Origin: Prevotella sp. UBA6387
GTDB lineage: Bacteria > Bacteroidota > Bacteroidia > Bacteroidales > Bacteroidaceae
Assembly: GCA_002437565.1 (NCBI GenBank)
Contig: DJQL01000054.1
Location: forward strand, 1 to 11,829
Length of the DNA stretch: 11,829 bases
Direction of reading: 5' to 3'
The translations under genes were made by a program, and so were the position numbers. Below are positions 1 to 6,335 of this stretch, one piece after another. The number at the start of each line of letters is the position of its first letter. The stretch's first letter is position 1. The notes below the pieces were generated by a model, which was not told the origin of the DNA, did no database searches, and worked only from the letters and a program-made list of their open reading frames with translations.

Positions 1-1424
1 CCGACTACGCCAAGTGGGGCACGTATCTACACGACGTGGGCGACCACAAGGCCGGTGACAAAAGCCAGGAGGAATCGTCTAACACCATGACGACGCTATA
101 CAAGACCGAGAACTTCCTCGTGTCGTTCTTCGGCCGTATGAACTACACGTTGCTGAATAGGTATATGCTCACCTTCACCCTGCGCGACGACGGTTCCTCT
201 CGCTTCAACAAGGATGGCCGTTGGGGTCTCTTCCCGTCCGTGGCCCTCGCTTGGCGTATCAACGACGAGCCGTTCCTTCGCAATGTGAAGGCAATCAACG
301 ACTTCAAGCTCCGCCTCGGATGGGGTAAGACAGGCCAGCAGGAAGGCATAGGCGACTACACGTGGATTGCCACATACACGCCCAACACGCAATACACGTT
401 CTACCCGATGGGCAACGACGGCGTGACCTATCTACCTGATGTCTACAACCCGAACCTCACATGGGAGAAGACCACCACGTGGAACGCTGGCATTGACCTC
501 AGCCTGCTCAACAACAGGTTGACGTTCAACCTCGACTATTACTACCGCAAGACCACTGACCTCATCAACACCGTGTATGTGGCAGCTGGCGGCAACTTCA
601 AGAACACCATGACCTCCAATATCGGCTCGCTGCACAACGAGGGCATAGAGTTCGCCACGACAGTGCGTCCTATCGTGACCAAGGACTTCACTTGGGAACT
701 GAACTACAACGTGGCTTACAACAAGAACCGTGTGGACGAGCTTATTACCGGCACGGGTGCCGACTATTATGTGGAGGCTGGTGAGAGCGTGGGCACGGGC
801 GGCAAGGTGCAGGCTCACGCCGTGGGGCATAGTCGTGGAGCTTTCCGCGTGTACCAGCAGGTGTACGACAAGGATGGCAAGCCACTGTTCAACACGTTCG
901 TGGACCGCAACAACGACGGCGTGATAAGCGATGGCGACAAGTACTATTATTACAAGCCAGATCCGGACGTGACCATGGATCTCGCCAACAAGTTCATCTA
1001 CAAGAACTGGGACCTCGGCTTCACGATGCGCGCGAGCTTGGGCAACTACGTATATAATAATGTGTTGTCTGGCTCCATGAACGTGGGTAAGGGCTCAATC
1101 TACAGCCTGGGCTATCTCTCAAACAAACTTCTGGACGGCATGGCGCTTGGCTTCGACAGCACGGGCAACGAGAGCTTCTCCGACCTCTTCGTGCAGAACG
1201 CATCGTTCCTGAAGATGGACAACATCACGCTGGGTTACTCTTTCGCCAACCTGTTCCACAACGGCAAATACAATGGCGTGAGCGGCCGAGTCTACGGCAC
1301 AGTGCAAAACGTCTTCACCATTACCAACTATAAGGGCCTCGACCCGGAGGTGGCCAACGGTTTCGACAACAATATGTACCCACGCCCATTCCAAATCATC
1401 TTCGGCGTGAACCTCAACTTCTAA
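1..1424 (+). CDS. susC: SusC, TonB-dependent starch-oligosaccharide transporter, 3' part only
   Basis: This is the C-terminal 473 residues of a SusC/RagA outer-membrane transporter. The gene is cut by the window edge, and its first complete codon is at position 3. Such proteins import oligosaccharides into the periplasm using TonB energy, in a complex with SusD. The visible part is all beta-barrel, with alternating aromatic-rich strands such as SRFNKDGRWGLFPSVALAWR. It has the usual Asp/Asn-rich loop DRNNDGVISDGD (nt 903-938). Its end is typical of the family: QNASFLKMDNITLGYSF, then TVQNVFTITNYKGLDPE, then a terminal strand finishing in Phe (GVNLNF), which serves as the barrel-assembly signal. 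The signal peptide, carboxypeptidase-regulatory-like domain and plug lie upstream of the window. The starch assignment comes from the SusD and SusE-like genes that follow after 29 nt. That gap contains the palindrome TTCTTAAGAA (1435-1444) and no terminator, so the genes are very likely cotranscribed. Confidence 0.93.
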   Translation, partial: DYAKWGTYLHDVGDHKAGDKSQEESSNTMTTLYKTENFLVSFFGRMNYTLLNRYMLTFTLRDDGSSRFNKDGRWGLFPSVALAWRINDEPFLRNVKAINDFKLRLGWGKTGQQEGIGDYTWIATYTPNTQYTFYPMGNDGVTYLPDVYNPNLTWEKTTTWNAGIDLSLLNNRLTFNLDYYYRKTTDLINTVYVAAGGNFKNTMTSNIGSLHNEGIEFATTVRPIVTKDFTWELNYNVAYNKNRVDELITGTGADYYVEAGESVGTGGKVQAHAVGHSRGAFRVYQQVYDKDGKPLFNTFVDRNNDGVISDGDKYYYYKPDPDVTMDLANKFIYKNWDLGFTMRASLGNYVYNNVLSGSMNVGKGSIYSLGYLSNKLLDGMALGFDSTGNESFSDLFVQNASFLKMDNITLGYSFANLFHNGKYNGVSGRVYGTVQNVFTITNYKGLDPEVANGFDNNMYPRPFQIIFGVNLNF

Positions 1425-1453
1425 ACTTCTTAACTTCTTAAGAATCAATCACC

Positions 1454-3082
1454 ATGAAATTCAACATAAAAAATATCATTTCCGCGGCACTGCTGACGCT
1501 CTCCCTGGGTGGACTGACATCTTGCATTGGCGACTTGGACGTGAAGAACATCAACCCTCAGCAGGTGTCTACGTTGGACAAGGACGCCTTGCTCAACAAG
1601 ATTTACGCTAACATGATGCTCGCAGGCCAGAAAGCGCCGGACGATGGCAATGGCGGCGACATCGATGGCATAGACGCCGGAACGTCTACCATGATGCGCG
1701 AGCTTTTCTACCTCAACGAGCTGCCCACCGATGAGTGCTTGTGGATTTGGCCAAACGACGACACCGACGACCTCAACTACAACCGTTGGGGCGACTCGCA
1801 GAAGCACCCAAAAGGATTGTATTATCGCCTCATGTTCGGCGTGACTCTCTGCAACTTCTATCTCAACCAGACGGAAGGCGACGCGAGCGTGGCGGAGCAG
1901 CGTGCCGAGGTGCGTTTCATGCGCGCCCTCAACTATTTCTACATGGTAGACTTGTTTGCCAACCCACCCATGGTCACCACCATGGATGATGCCAAGCCAA
2001 AGCAGGCCACGCGCCAAGAGGCTTACGACTTCGTGGAGAGCGAGCTGAAGAACGTGCTCGGCGAGGGCGACGACAACAGCGAGGTGCTCAGCGACAAGCC
2101 CATGGCTTATGGCCGCGCGAGCAAGGCCGCGGCTAACCTCCTACTCGCGCGTCTCTACCTCAACGCCGAGGTCTATACTGGAACCCCTCAGTGGGAGAAG
2201 GCAAAGGAATACGCGAACCGTGTGATAAACGATGGCAATTGGAAGTTGATGACCGACGACTCTAACGGTTACACGGCCTACCAGAAGCTCTTCATGGGCG
2301 ACAACCGTTCAAACGGCGCACAGGAAGAGATAATCCTCCCTGCCATGGAAGACGGTGCCAATAGCCGCTCTTATGGTGGACTCTTCTTCGTGGCTGGCAT
2401 GACAACGGCCGACGTGATCAATGTTTATCCCACAAGGACATCGGAGGCGTGGGGCGGCACTATCCCGAAGGAGCAATTCATACAGAAGTTTATCCCTTCT
2501 GGCGCGGACAAGCTCTCCGTGGGCTATCCAGACAAGGTGGCGGAGGCAAGCGGTGACGACCGTGCCCTCTTCTTCACCGATGGCAAGCGCGAGCCAAGGA
2601 TTACCGACGTGTCAAACAACAAGAACGTGTATCTTTACGTGAAGTACACCAACGTGCATTCCGACGGTTCCGCCATACACGACGGCACGGGCAAGTGGAT
2701 AGATACCTATATCCCTGTGCTTCGTGTGGCTGAGGCTTACCTCACATACGCCGAGGCCGACGCACGCATCAACGGAGGCTCTTGCACCACGGACGGCTTG
2801 GCAAAGCTGAACGCTCTCCGCAGCCGCGCTCACGCCAAGAAGTTTACGTCTGTCGACTTGCAGACAATTCTCGACGAGTGGTCGCGTGAGTTCGGATTTG
2901 AGTGCCGTCGCCGCATGGACTTGGTTCGCTTCGGCAAGTTCGGTGGCCAGAGCGAATACCTTTGGCAGTATCAGAACGGTGCGGAAGAAGGTCAGGCGTT
3001 TGACGCACACTTCAACATCTATCCTATCCCCGCATCCGACATCAACGCCAACGACAACTTGAAGCAGAATCCTAAATATTGA
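1454..3082 (+). CDS. susD: SusD, starch-binding outer-membrane lipoprotein
   Basis: This 542-residue lipoprotein sits on the outer face of the outer membrane as the lid of SusC and binds starch. It begins with a lipoprotein signal peptide whose lipobox is LTSC, giving the lipidated Cys24. The N-terminal helical (TPR-like) part includes NELPTDECLW and RAEVRFMRALNYFYMVDLF. The C-terminus has VAEAYLTYAEADA, then REFGFECRRRMDLVRFGKF (about 478-496), and ends YPIPASDINANDN followed by KQNPKY. Aligned from memory with B. thetaiotaomicron SusD, the starch-contact residues R81, W98, Y296 and W320 correspond to R82, W99, Y307 (in SYGG) and W333 (in EAWGG). This makes it an ortholog-like starch SusD rather than a generic family member. 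The length matches B. theta SusD (about 550). The start ATG directly precedes the signal peptide. It lies 29 nt after susC and 29 nt before the SusE-like gene, with no recognisable Shine-Dalgarno site. Confidence 0.95.
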   Translation: MKFNIKNIISAALLTLSLGGLTSCIGDLDVKNINPQQVSTLDKDALLNKIYANMMLAGQKAPDDGNGGDIDGIDAGTSTMMRELFYLNELPTDECLWIWPNDDTDDLNYNRWGDSQKHPKGLYYRLMFGVTLCNFYLNQTEGDASVAEQRAEVRFMRALNYFYMVDLFANPPMVTTMDDAKPKQATRQEAYDFVESELKNVLGEGDDNSEVLSDKPMAYGRASKAAANLLLARLYLNAEVYTGTPQWEKAKEYANRVINDGNWKLMTDDSNGYTAYQKLFMGDNRSNGAQEEIILPAMEDGANSRSYGGLFFVAGMTTADVINVYPTRTSEAWGGTIPKEQFIQKFIPSGADKLSVGYPDKVAEASGDDRALFFTDGKREPRITDVSNNKNVYLYVKYTNVHSDGSAIHDGTGKWIDTYIPVLRVAEAYLTYAEADARINGGSCTTDGLAKLNALRSRAHAKKFTSVDLQTILDEWSREFGFECRRRMDLVRFGKFGGQSEYLWQYQNGAEEGQAFDAHFNIYPIPASDINANDNLKQNPKY

Positions 3083-3111
3083 TAGGTGTAACCCTTAAAA
3101 AGATAATCTCA

Positions 3112-4758
3112 ATGAAAAAGCTAAATATATTGGCATCGTTGCTCATGGGAGCCTTGCTCCTCACGGCTTGTGACAGCGACCGCGACGACAACCCCGTGAT
3201 GAGCGTGCCCTCGACCTTCCAGTTGAACGCTCCGGCAGATGCCGAAAACAACACGCTGGACCTCATAAACTCCAGCACCGTATCGTTCACGGCAAACCAG
3301 CCAGACTATGGCGGCTTCCCTCTCGCCACGACCTACACCCTGCAGGTGTCTTTCGACAAGGACTTCGTGGAGACTGACGAGAAGGCGGGGACTACGGCCA
3401 ACTACTTCAGCTTGCCAACCACCTTCTCCACTCCGGAGATGAACGACTGGGCGGAGCTGAAGACCAACGAGGCCGCTACCAACGGTGCCTATGGCTTGAA
3501 CTTCGCCGCATCGGGCGTCGACGTGGACATGAGCTCGGTGACCATCCCCGATTCGGTTGACCTGGTGAAGGTGACCAAGGCAAGCGATGAGGTTCAGAGC
3601 GTGATAATGAAGACAGTGACGCTCAACGGTTTTGACGTGACAAAATATTGTGTCATCAAGGATGCCACGGCCCGTATGTCGACCAAGCAGCTCGACAGTC
3701 TCGCCACAGTCTCGCTGAAGAGCCAGAAATGCGAGAAGCGCGCCTTGGACGTGGACGCTACCGCGGCCGCTGTGCTCCAAGATGGTACGGCGGTGCAGGT
3801 CGTAGGCAAGGTGACGCAGAACGAGACACCAATACCGACCCCGGAGGTTGACTCCAAGGGATATTATCTTTTGGGTGACGTGAACGGTAATGGATGGACA
3901 CCAAACAGGCCAGTCATGATGACTGAGACGGCAGCAGGTTCCAATGTCTATAAAGCCACAGTCACAACTACTGGCAACTCAAACTGGTTCAAGTTTTATG
4001 GTGCGTCTACATTGGAAGGCGTAGATGGCTCTGCCACCACTTGGGACGATGCCAACCAGTCGCAGTATGGCTGCGCCATAAATGGCGACGAGGCTAAGTT
4101 CAATTTCGTGACATGGGGCGATGCCGTACAAACTGCTGTGATAGCAGGTTCTGGTACATGGATTGTCACATTCGATGCCAACAACTGGACTTACTCCGTC
4201 TCTTCACCTGTGCTCTACCTCGCTGGCGATTGCAATGGCTGGAAGCAGACGGAGCCTTTCGCAAGCGCCGACGGCTCCAACTTCTGGGGCTTCGCTTACT
4301 TGAACAACAATGGCTTCAAGTTCTGTTCGGAGAAAAGCTGGGATGGCACAAACTATGGCGCAGGCTTCTCTACGGCTGGCAACGCTGACAACATAAGTCT
4401 GCCGGAGGGCAACGATGAGGGATTCTATAAGATCGTGCTCAACCTCGACGCGAAGACATTGGAGTTGACTCCTATCACGACAATTGGCATCATCGGTGAC
4501 GCCACGCCAAACGGATGGGACGCAAGCACGCCTATGACTTATAGCAAGGCCGACGGTGCTTGGGTTATCAACGACGCTCAGCTGAAAGACGGCGAGCTGA
4601 AGTTCCGCGCCAACGATGGTTGGGATATCAACTGGGGCGGCACGCCTGATGCCTTGACGCAAGGCGGTGCCAACATGAAGGTAGCCGCTGGCACTTACGA
4701 CATCAAGCTCTATGCTTGGGCTGATGGCTTCGCTAAGTGTATCATGACTAAGAAGTAA
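3112..4758 (+). CDS. susE: SusE-like surface starch-binding lipoprotein with three C-terminal binding modules
   Basis: This 548-residue surface lipoprotein probably holds starch near the SusCD transporter. I chose the ATG at 3112 because the signal peptide begins there (MKKLNILASLLMGALLLTAC, lipidated Cys20). The frame is open upstream only to a TTG that overlaps the susD stop. Residues about 30-125 form the SusE N-terminal Ig-like domain (PSTFQLNAP, then TYTLQVSFDKDF). A second beta-rich segment runs to about 245. Three modules follow, each opening with a (L/I)xGDxxxNGW-like signature: about 250-364 (Trp262), 366-455 (Trp377) and 457-548 (Trp469). B. theta SusE has two such modules and SusF has three, so the module count is SusF-like while the N-terminus is SusE-like. 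No susF follows, and a terminator lies 33 nt after the stop. The binding role is inferred from family and context. Names such as SusE/SusF-family protein are equally defensible. Confidence 0.88.
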   Translation: MKKLNILASLLMGALLLTACDSDRDDNPVMSVPSTFQLNAPADAENNTLDLINSSTVSFTANQPDYGGFPLATTYTLQVSFDKDFVETDEKAGTTANYFSLPTTFSTPEMNDWAELKTNEAATNGAYGLNFAASGVDVDMSSVTIPDSVDLVKVTKASDEVQSVIMKTVTLNGFDVTKYCVIKDATARMSTKQLDSLATVSLKSQKCEKRALDVDATAAAVLQDGTAVQVVGKVTQNETPIPTPEVDSKGYYLLGDVNGNGWTPNRPVMMTETAAGSNVYKATVTTTGNSNWFKFYGASTLEGVDGSATTWDDANQSQYGCAINGDEAKFNFVTWGDAVQTAVIAGSGTWIVTFDANNWTYSVSSPVLYLAGDCNGWKQTEPFASADGSNFWGFAYLNNNGFKFCSEKSWDGTNYGAGFSTAGNADNISLPEGNDEGFYKIVLNLDAKTLELTPITTIGIIGDATPNGWDASTPMTYSKADGAWVINDAQLKDGELKFRANDGWDINWGGTPDALTQGGANMKVAAGTYDIKLYAWADGFAKCIMTKK

Positions 4759-4790
4759 AAGGCATACCGTGCTTACATCATCATATCGAG

Positions 4791-4818
4791 GGGTGGCTCT
4801 TTCGGGAGCCGCCCTTTT
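4791..4818 (+). terminator. intrinsic terminator of the susCDE operon
   Basis: GGGTGGCTC (4791-4799) pairs with GAGCCGCCC (4806-4814), with one G-T wobble, around a short TTTCGG loop. TTTTCTCGTTTT follows. It lies 33 nt after the SusE-like stop and points in the direction of the operon, so the sus transcript should end here. Confidence 0.9.
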
Positions 4819-4854
4819 CTCGTTTTGTGTTATCTATGGGTTCCGATTTTTACG

Positions 4855-4904
4855 TTAATCGTTTAGAACTTTTGGGAAAAAGCAGTATATTTGCAAACGA
4901 TAAA
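4855..4904. repeat. inverted repeat framing the nuclease-gene promoter
   Basis: TTAATCGTTT (4855-4864) and AAACGATAAA (4895-4904) are inverted copies matching at 9 of 10 positions, separated by 30 nt. The left arm overlaps the -33-like element and the right arm lies about where transcription should start. CAAACGA in the right arm (4894-4900) occurs again at 4908-4914, as a direct repeat with a 14-nt period. The placement would suit an operator, but binding is inference. Confidence 0.45.
4862..4893 (+). promoter_or_regulatory. Bacteroidetes-type promoter of the nuclease gene
   Basis: The -7 box TATATTTG (4886-4893) fits TAnnTTTG exactly. Twenty nt upstream is TTTA (4862-4865), one mismatch from the -33 TTTG. 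The predicted start of transcription is near 4899, leaving a leader of about 35 nt. The promoter lies after the sus terminator, so the downstream gene is transcribed separately from the starch operon. Confidence 0.7.
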
Positions 4905-4920
4905 GAACAAACGAGATAAA

Positions 4921-4926
4921 AGGAGG
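4921..4926 (+). promoter_or_regulatory. strong Shine-Dalgarno site (AGGAGG) of the nuclease gene
   Basis: AGGAGG lies 7 nt before the ATG at 4934 and fixes that start. The other complete genes in the window have no such site, as is usual in Bacteroidetes, so this one stands out. Confidence 0.75.
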
Positions 4927-4933
4927 ATTCGCC

Positions 4934-5866
4934 ATGACAGAACTCAGAGACAAATACATTCGCTTCGACTGGGCAATAAAGAGGTTGCTCAGGCAAAAGG
5001 CCAACTTTGGTGTGTTGGAAGGCTTCCTGACTGTCTTCCTGAATGAAGAGGTGAAAATAATGGAGATACTCGAAAGTGAGGGAAACCAGCAAAAGGAAGA
5101 TGACAAGTTTAACCGCGTCGACATCAAGGCCAAGAATAGCAAGGGCGAGATAATCATAGTGGAAATACAAAACACGAGCGAGCTCTATTATCTTGAGCGT
5201 GTGCTTTATGGTGTCGCCAAGGCCATAACCGAGCATATCAACCTTGGAAACAGTTATAAGGAGGTGAAGAAAGTGTATTCCATCAGCATACTGTATTTTG
5301 ACCTTGGCAAGGGCTCTGACTATATCTACATAGGCCAGAACAATTTCGTGGGACTTCACACGAAGGACAAGCTCGAGATAAGCGCAAAGGAAAAGAACAA
5401 CATAGTGAGGAAATCGCCATCCGATATATTCCCCACATACATTCTTGTGCGTGTCAACGAGTTTAACAGGGTAGCGGTGTCGCCATTGGAGGAGTGGGTA
5501 AACTATTTGAAGAATGGTGTCATCTCTCCCGATACCAAGGCTCCTGGGTTGCAGGAAGCGCGTGAGAAGTTGAAATATTACGAGATGTCAGACGCTGAGC
5601 GCCATGCCTATGACGAGCACTTGAATGCCATCATGATACAGAACGACGTGCTTGGCAATGCAAAACAGGAAGGGTTGGCAGAAGGCAGAGCGCAAGGCCT
5701 GGAGGAAGGCCGTGCAAAAGGTAGGGCCGAGGGTAGAGCCGAGGGGAAGGCCGAAGAGAAAAAGAACATAGCTCTTAAGCTCTTGGCTCAGGACATACCT
5801 TTTGAAATAATCTCCCAAGCCACGGGATTGCCTATCGATGAAATAAAACAATGGAATAAGCAATAA
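4934..5866 (+). CDS. PD-(D/E)XK nuclease family protein (Rpn / PDDEXK_2 type, often annotated as a transposase)
   Basis: This 310-residue cytoplasmic protein has no signal peptide. The N-terminus DKYIRFDWAIKRLL, followed by a helix ending in LEGFLTVFL, is typical of the PDDEXK_2 family, which is common in Bacteroidetes and related to Rpn recombination-promoting nucleases. The catalytic core is visible as Asp63 (NRVDIKAKNSKGE), a hydrophobic strand, then Glu77-Ile78-Gln79 (IIIVEIQN). Gln in place of the Lys of classic ExK is usual for this family. A C-terminal stretch (residues 246-275) is built of four-residue Glu/Gly/Arg/Ala units. It is followed by a short helical tail, IPFEIISQATGLPIDEIKQW, resembling a small helix-turn-helix. 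It has its own promoter and a terminator 4 nt after the stop, so it is monocistronic. Related proteins cleave DNA and promote recombination or act in phage defence. The specific role here is unknown, and I see no IS-type inverted repeats at its ends. Confidence 0.88.
   Translation: MTELRDKYIRFDWAIKRLLRQKANFGVLEGFLTVFLNEEVKIMEILESEGNQQKEDDKFNRVDIKAKNSKGEIIIVEIQNTSELYYLERVLYGVAKAITEHINLGNSYKEVKKVYSISILYFDLGKGSDYIYIGQNNFVGLHTKDKLEISAKEKNNIVRKSPSDIFPTYILVRVNEFNRVAVSPLEEWVNYLKNGVISPDTKAPGLQEAREKLKYYEMSDAERHAYDEHLNAIMIQNDVLGNAKQEGLAEGRAQGLEEGRAKGRAEGRAEGKAEEKKNIALKLLAQDIPFEIISQATGLPIDEIKQWNKQ
5669..5758 (+). repeat. degenerate 12-nt tandem repeat coding for EGRA-type units
   Basis: This in-frame stretch encodes residues 246-275 of the nuclease as four-residue units: EGLA, EGRA, QGLE, EGRA, KGRA, EGRA, EGKA, then EE. 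The copies are clear in protein but diverged in DNA (for example ggcagagcg, ggccgtgca, ggtagggcc), so it is an old array rather than a freshly expanded one. The charged, helix-prone sequence probably forms a long helix or linker before the C-terminal tail. Copy number can change without shifting the reading frame. Confidence 0.75.
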
Positions 5867-5869
5867 AAG

Positions 5870-5906
5870 AAACAGGCGGCATTCAAAGTTTGAATGCCGC
5901 CTGTTT
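5870..5906. terminator. bidirectional terminator between the nuclease gene and tRNA-Val
   Basis: AAACAGGCGGCATTCAA (5870-5886) is perfectly complementary to TTGAATGCCGCCTGTTT (5890-5906), giving a GC-rich stem of about 16 bp with a small loop. It begins 4 nt after the nuclease stop. Read on the minus strand, the stem is followed by TTTCTTTTATT, an even better U-tract, so it should also stop transcripts from the convergent tRNA gene. Confidence 0.88.
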
Positions 5907-5926
5907 GGAATATCCTAATAGTCGTG

Positions 5927-6000
5927 TGTCGACACTTGGATTCGAACCAAGGACCCCCACCATGTCAAGGTGATACTCTAACCAACTGAGCTATGCCGAC
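5927..6000 (-). tRNA. tRNA-Val (anticodon GAC)
   Basis: The reverse complement folds as a 74-nt cloverleaf. The acceptor stem is GTCGGCA with TGTCGAC (one G-T pair). The D arm is GCTC AGTTGGTTA GAGT. The anticodon arm is TCACC TTGACAT GGTGG, placing GAC at positions 34-36. The variable loop has five bases, GGGTC. The T arm is CTTGG TTCGAAT CCAAG, and the discriminator base is A. CCA is not encoded, as CAC follows, which is normal for many Bacteroidetes tRNAs. GAC reads GUC and GUU valine codons. The gene is single, convergent with the nuclease gene, and has its own promoter. Confidence 0.96.
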
Positions 6001-6027
6001 AAAAATCATTGTTTTGAAAAGCGATTG

Positions 6028-6058
6028 CAAAATTACACAAAAAAAGCCTTTCTGCAAA
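6028..6058 (-). promoter_or_regulatory. promoter of tRNA-Val
   Basis: On the minus strand, TTTG (6058-6055) and TAATTTTG (6035-6028) are separated by exactly 19 nt. This matches the Bacteroidetes -33/-7 consensus at every defined position. Transcription should start near 6021, about 20 nt before the mature tRNA 5' end at 6000. Confidence 0.85.
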
Positions 6059-6288
6059 GCAAGGTAGCCTATTATTAACAATTATTAGTAACTTGGTTCG
6101 CGCAAAATTATAAAGCCTTGTGTTCTTTTCTGTATTTGGTAGACCGTATTTGTATGTTTCTTATGCATGGCTCCATGAATTTACAGATGATCTTGGATAT
6201 TTCTAAAGATTTAATATGTAAAATGGTTTTTCAGTTATCGCTTAACAAAAAATAACGGTGCCATGCCATTCCGTGTTGAAATTTTATA
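6059..6288. other. AT-rich intergenic region upstream of the second susCD operon
   Basis: I see no gene here. The stretch separates the divergent tRNA-Val and susC-like genes and is clearly more AT-rich than its surroundings. It contains a second minus-strand TAATTTTG box (6110-6103) without a matching -33 element, a short dyad CATGG-CT-CCATG (6166-6177), and two GTATTTG words. A regulator site for the downstream operon is plausible in such a position, but none can be named from the sequence. Confidence 0.6.
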
Positions 6289-6296
6289 TAACTTTG
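6289..6296 (+). promoter_or_regulatory. -7 box of the second susCD operon
   Basis: TAACTTTG fits TAnnTTTG and lies 39 nt before the ATG at 6336. No TTTG is found at the expected -33 distance, where the sequence reads CCATTCC. This suggests dependence on an activator, as is common for polysaccharide-utilization operons. The leader is AT-rich with no Shine-Dalgarno site. Confidence 0.65.
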
Positions 6297-6335
6297 CCAT
6301 CAAACTATTAAATATATTACTATAACCTAACGCTT

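Noticed and set aside
3079..3111. Possible upstream start (TTG at 3079) for the SusE-like gene, overlapping the susD stop
   Set aside because: The 11 extra residues would precede MKKLNILASLLMGALLLTAC, a complete lipoprotein signal peptide that starts naturally at ATG 3112.
96..4662. Long open frames on the minus strand opposite the susC, susD and susE-like genes
   Set aside because: They mirror GC-rich codon patterns of the plus-strand genes, have no recognisable domains and no promoters, and overlap well-supported genes along their whole length.
4871..4874. TTTG at 4871-4874 as the -33 element of the nuclease promoter
   Set aside because: It lies only 11 nt from the -7 box, too close. TTTA at 4862-4865 has the right 20-nt spacing.
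4934..5866. Insertion sequence with the nuclease gene as transposase
   Set aside because: The gene is often labelled a transposase, but I see no terminal inverted repeats or target-site duplication around it. The nearby inverted repeat frames only the promoter.
5927..6000. tRNA-Val as an attachment site for an integrated element
   Set aside because: I find no second copy of the tRNA 3' end in the window and no integrase gene. The adjacent nuclease gene is not a tyrosine or serine recombinase.
6161..6180. Dyad CATGG-CT-CCATG as a hairpin or regulator site
   Set aside because: The two-base centre is too small for a hairpin, the arms are only 5 bp, and no second copy supports an operator.
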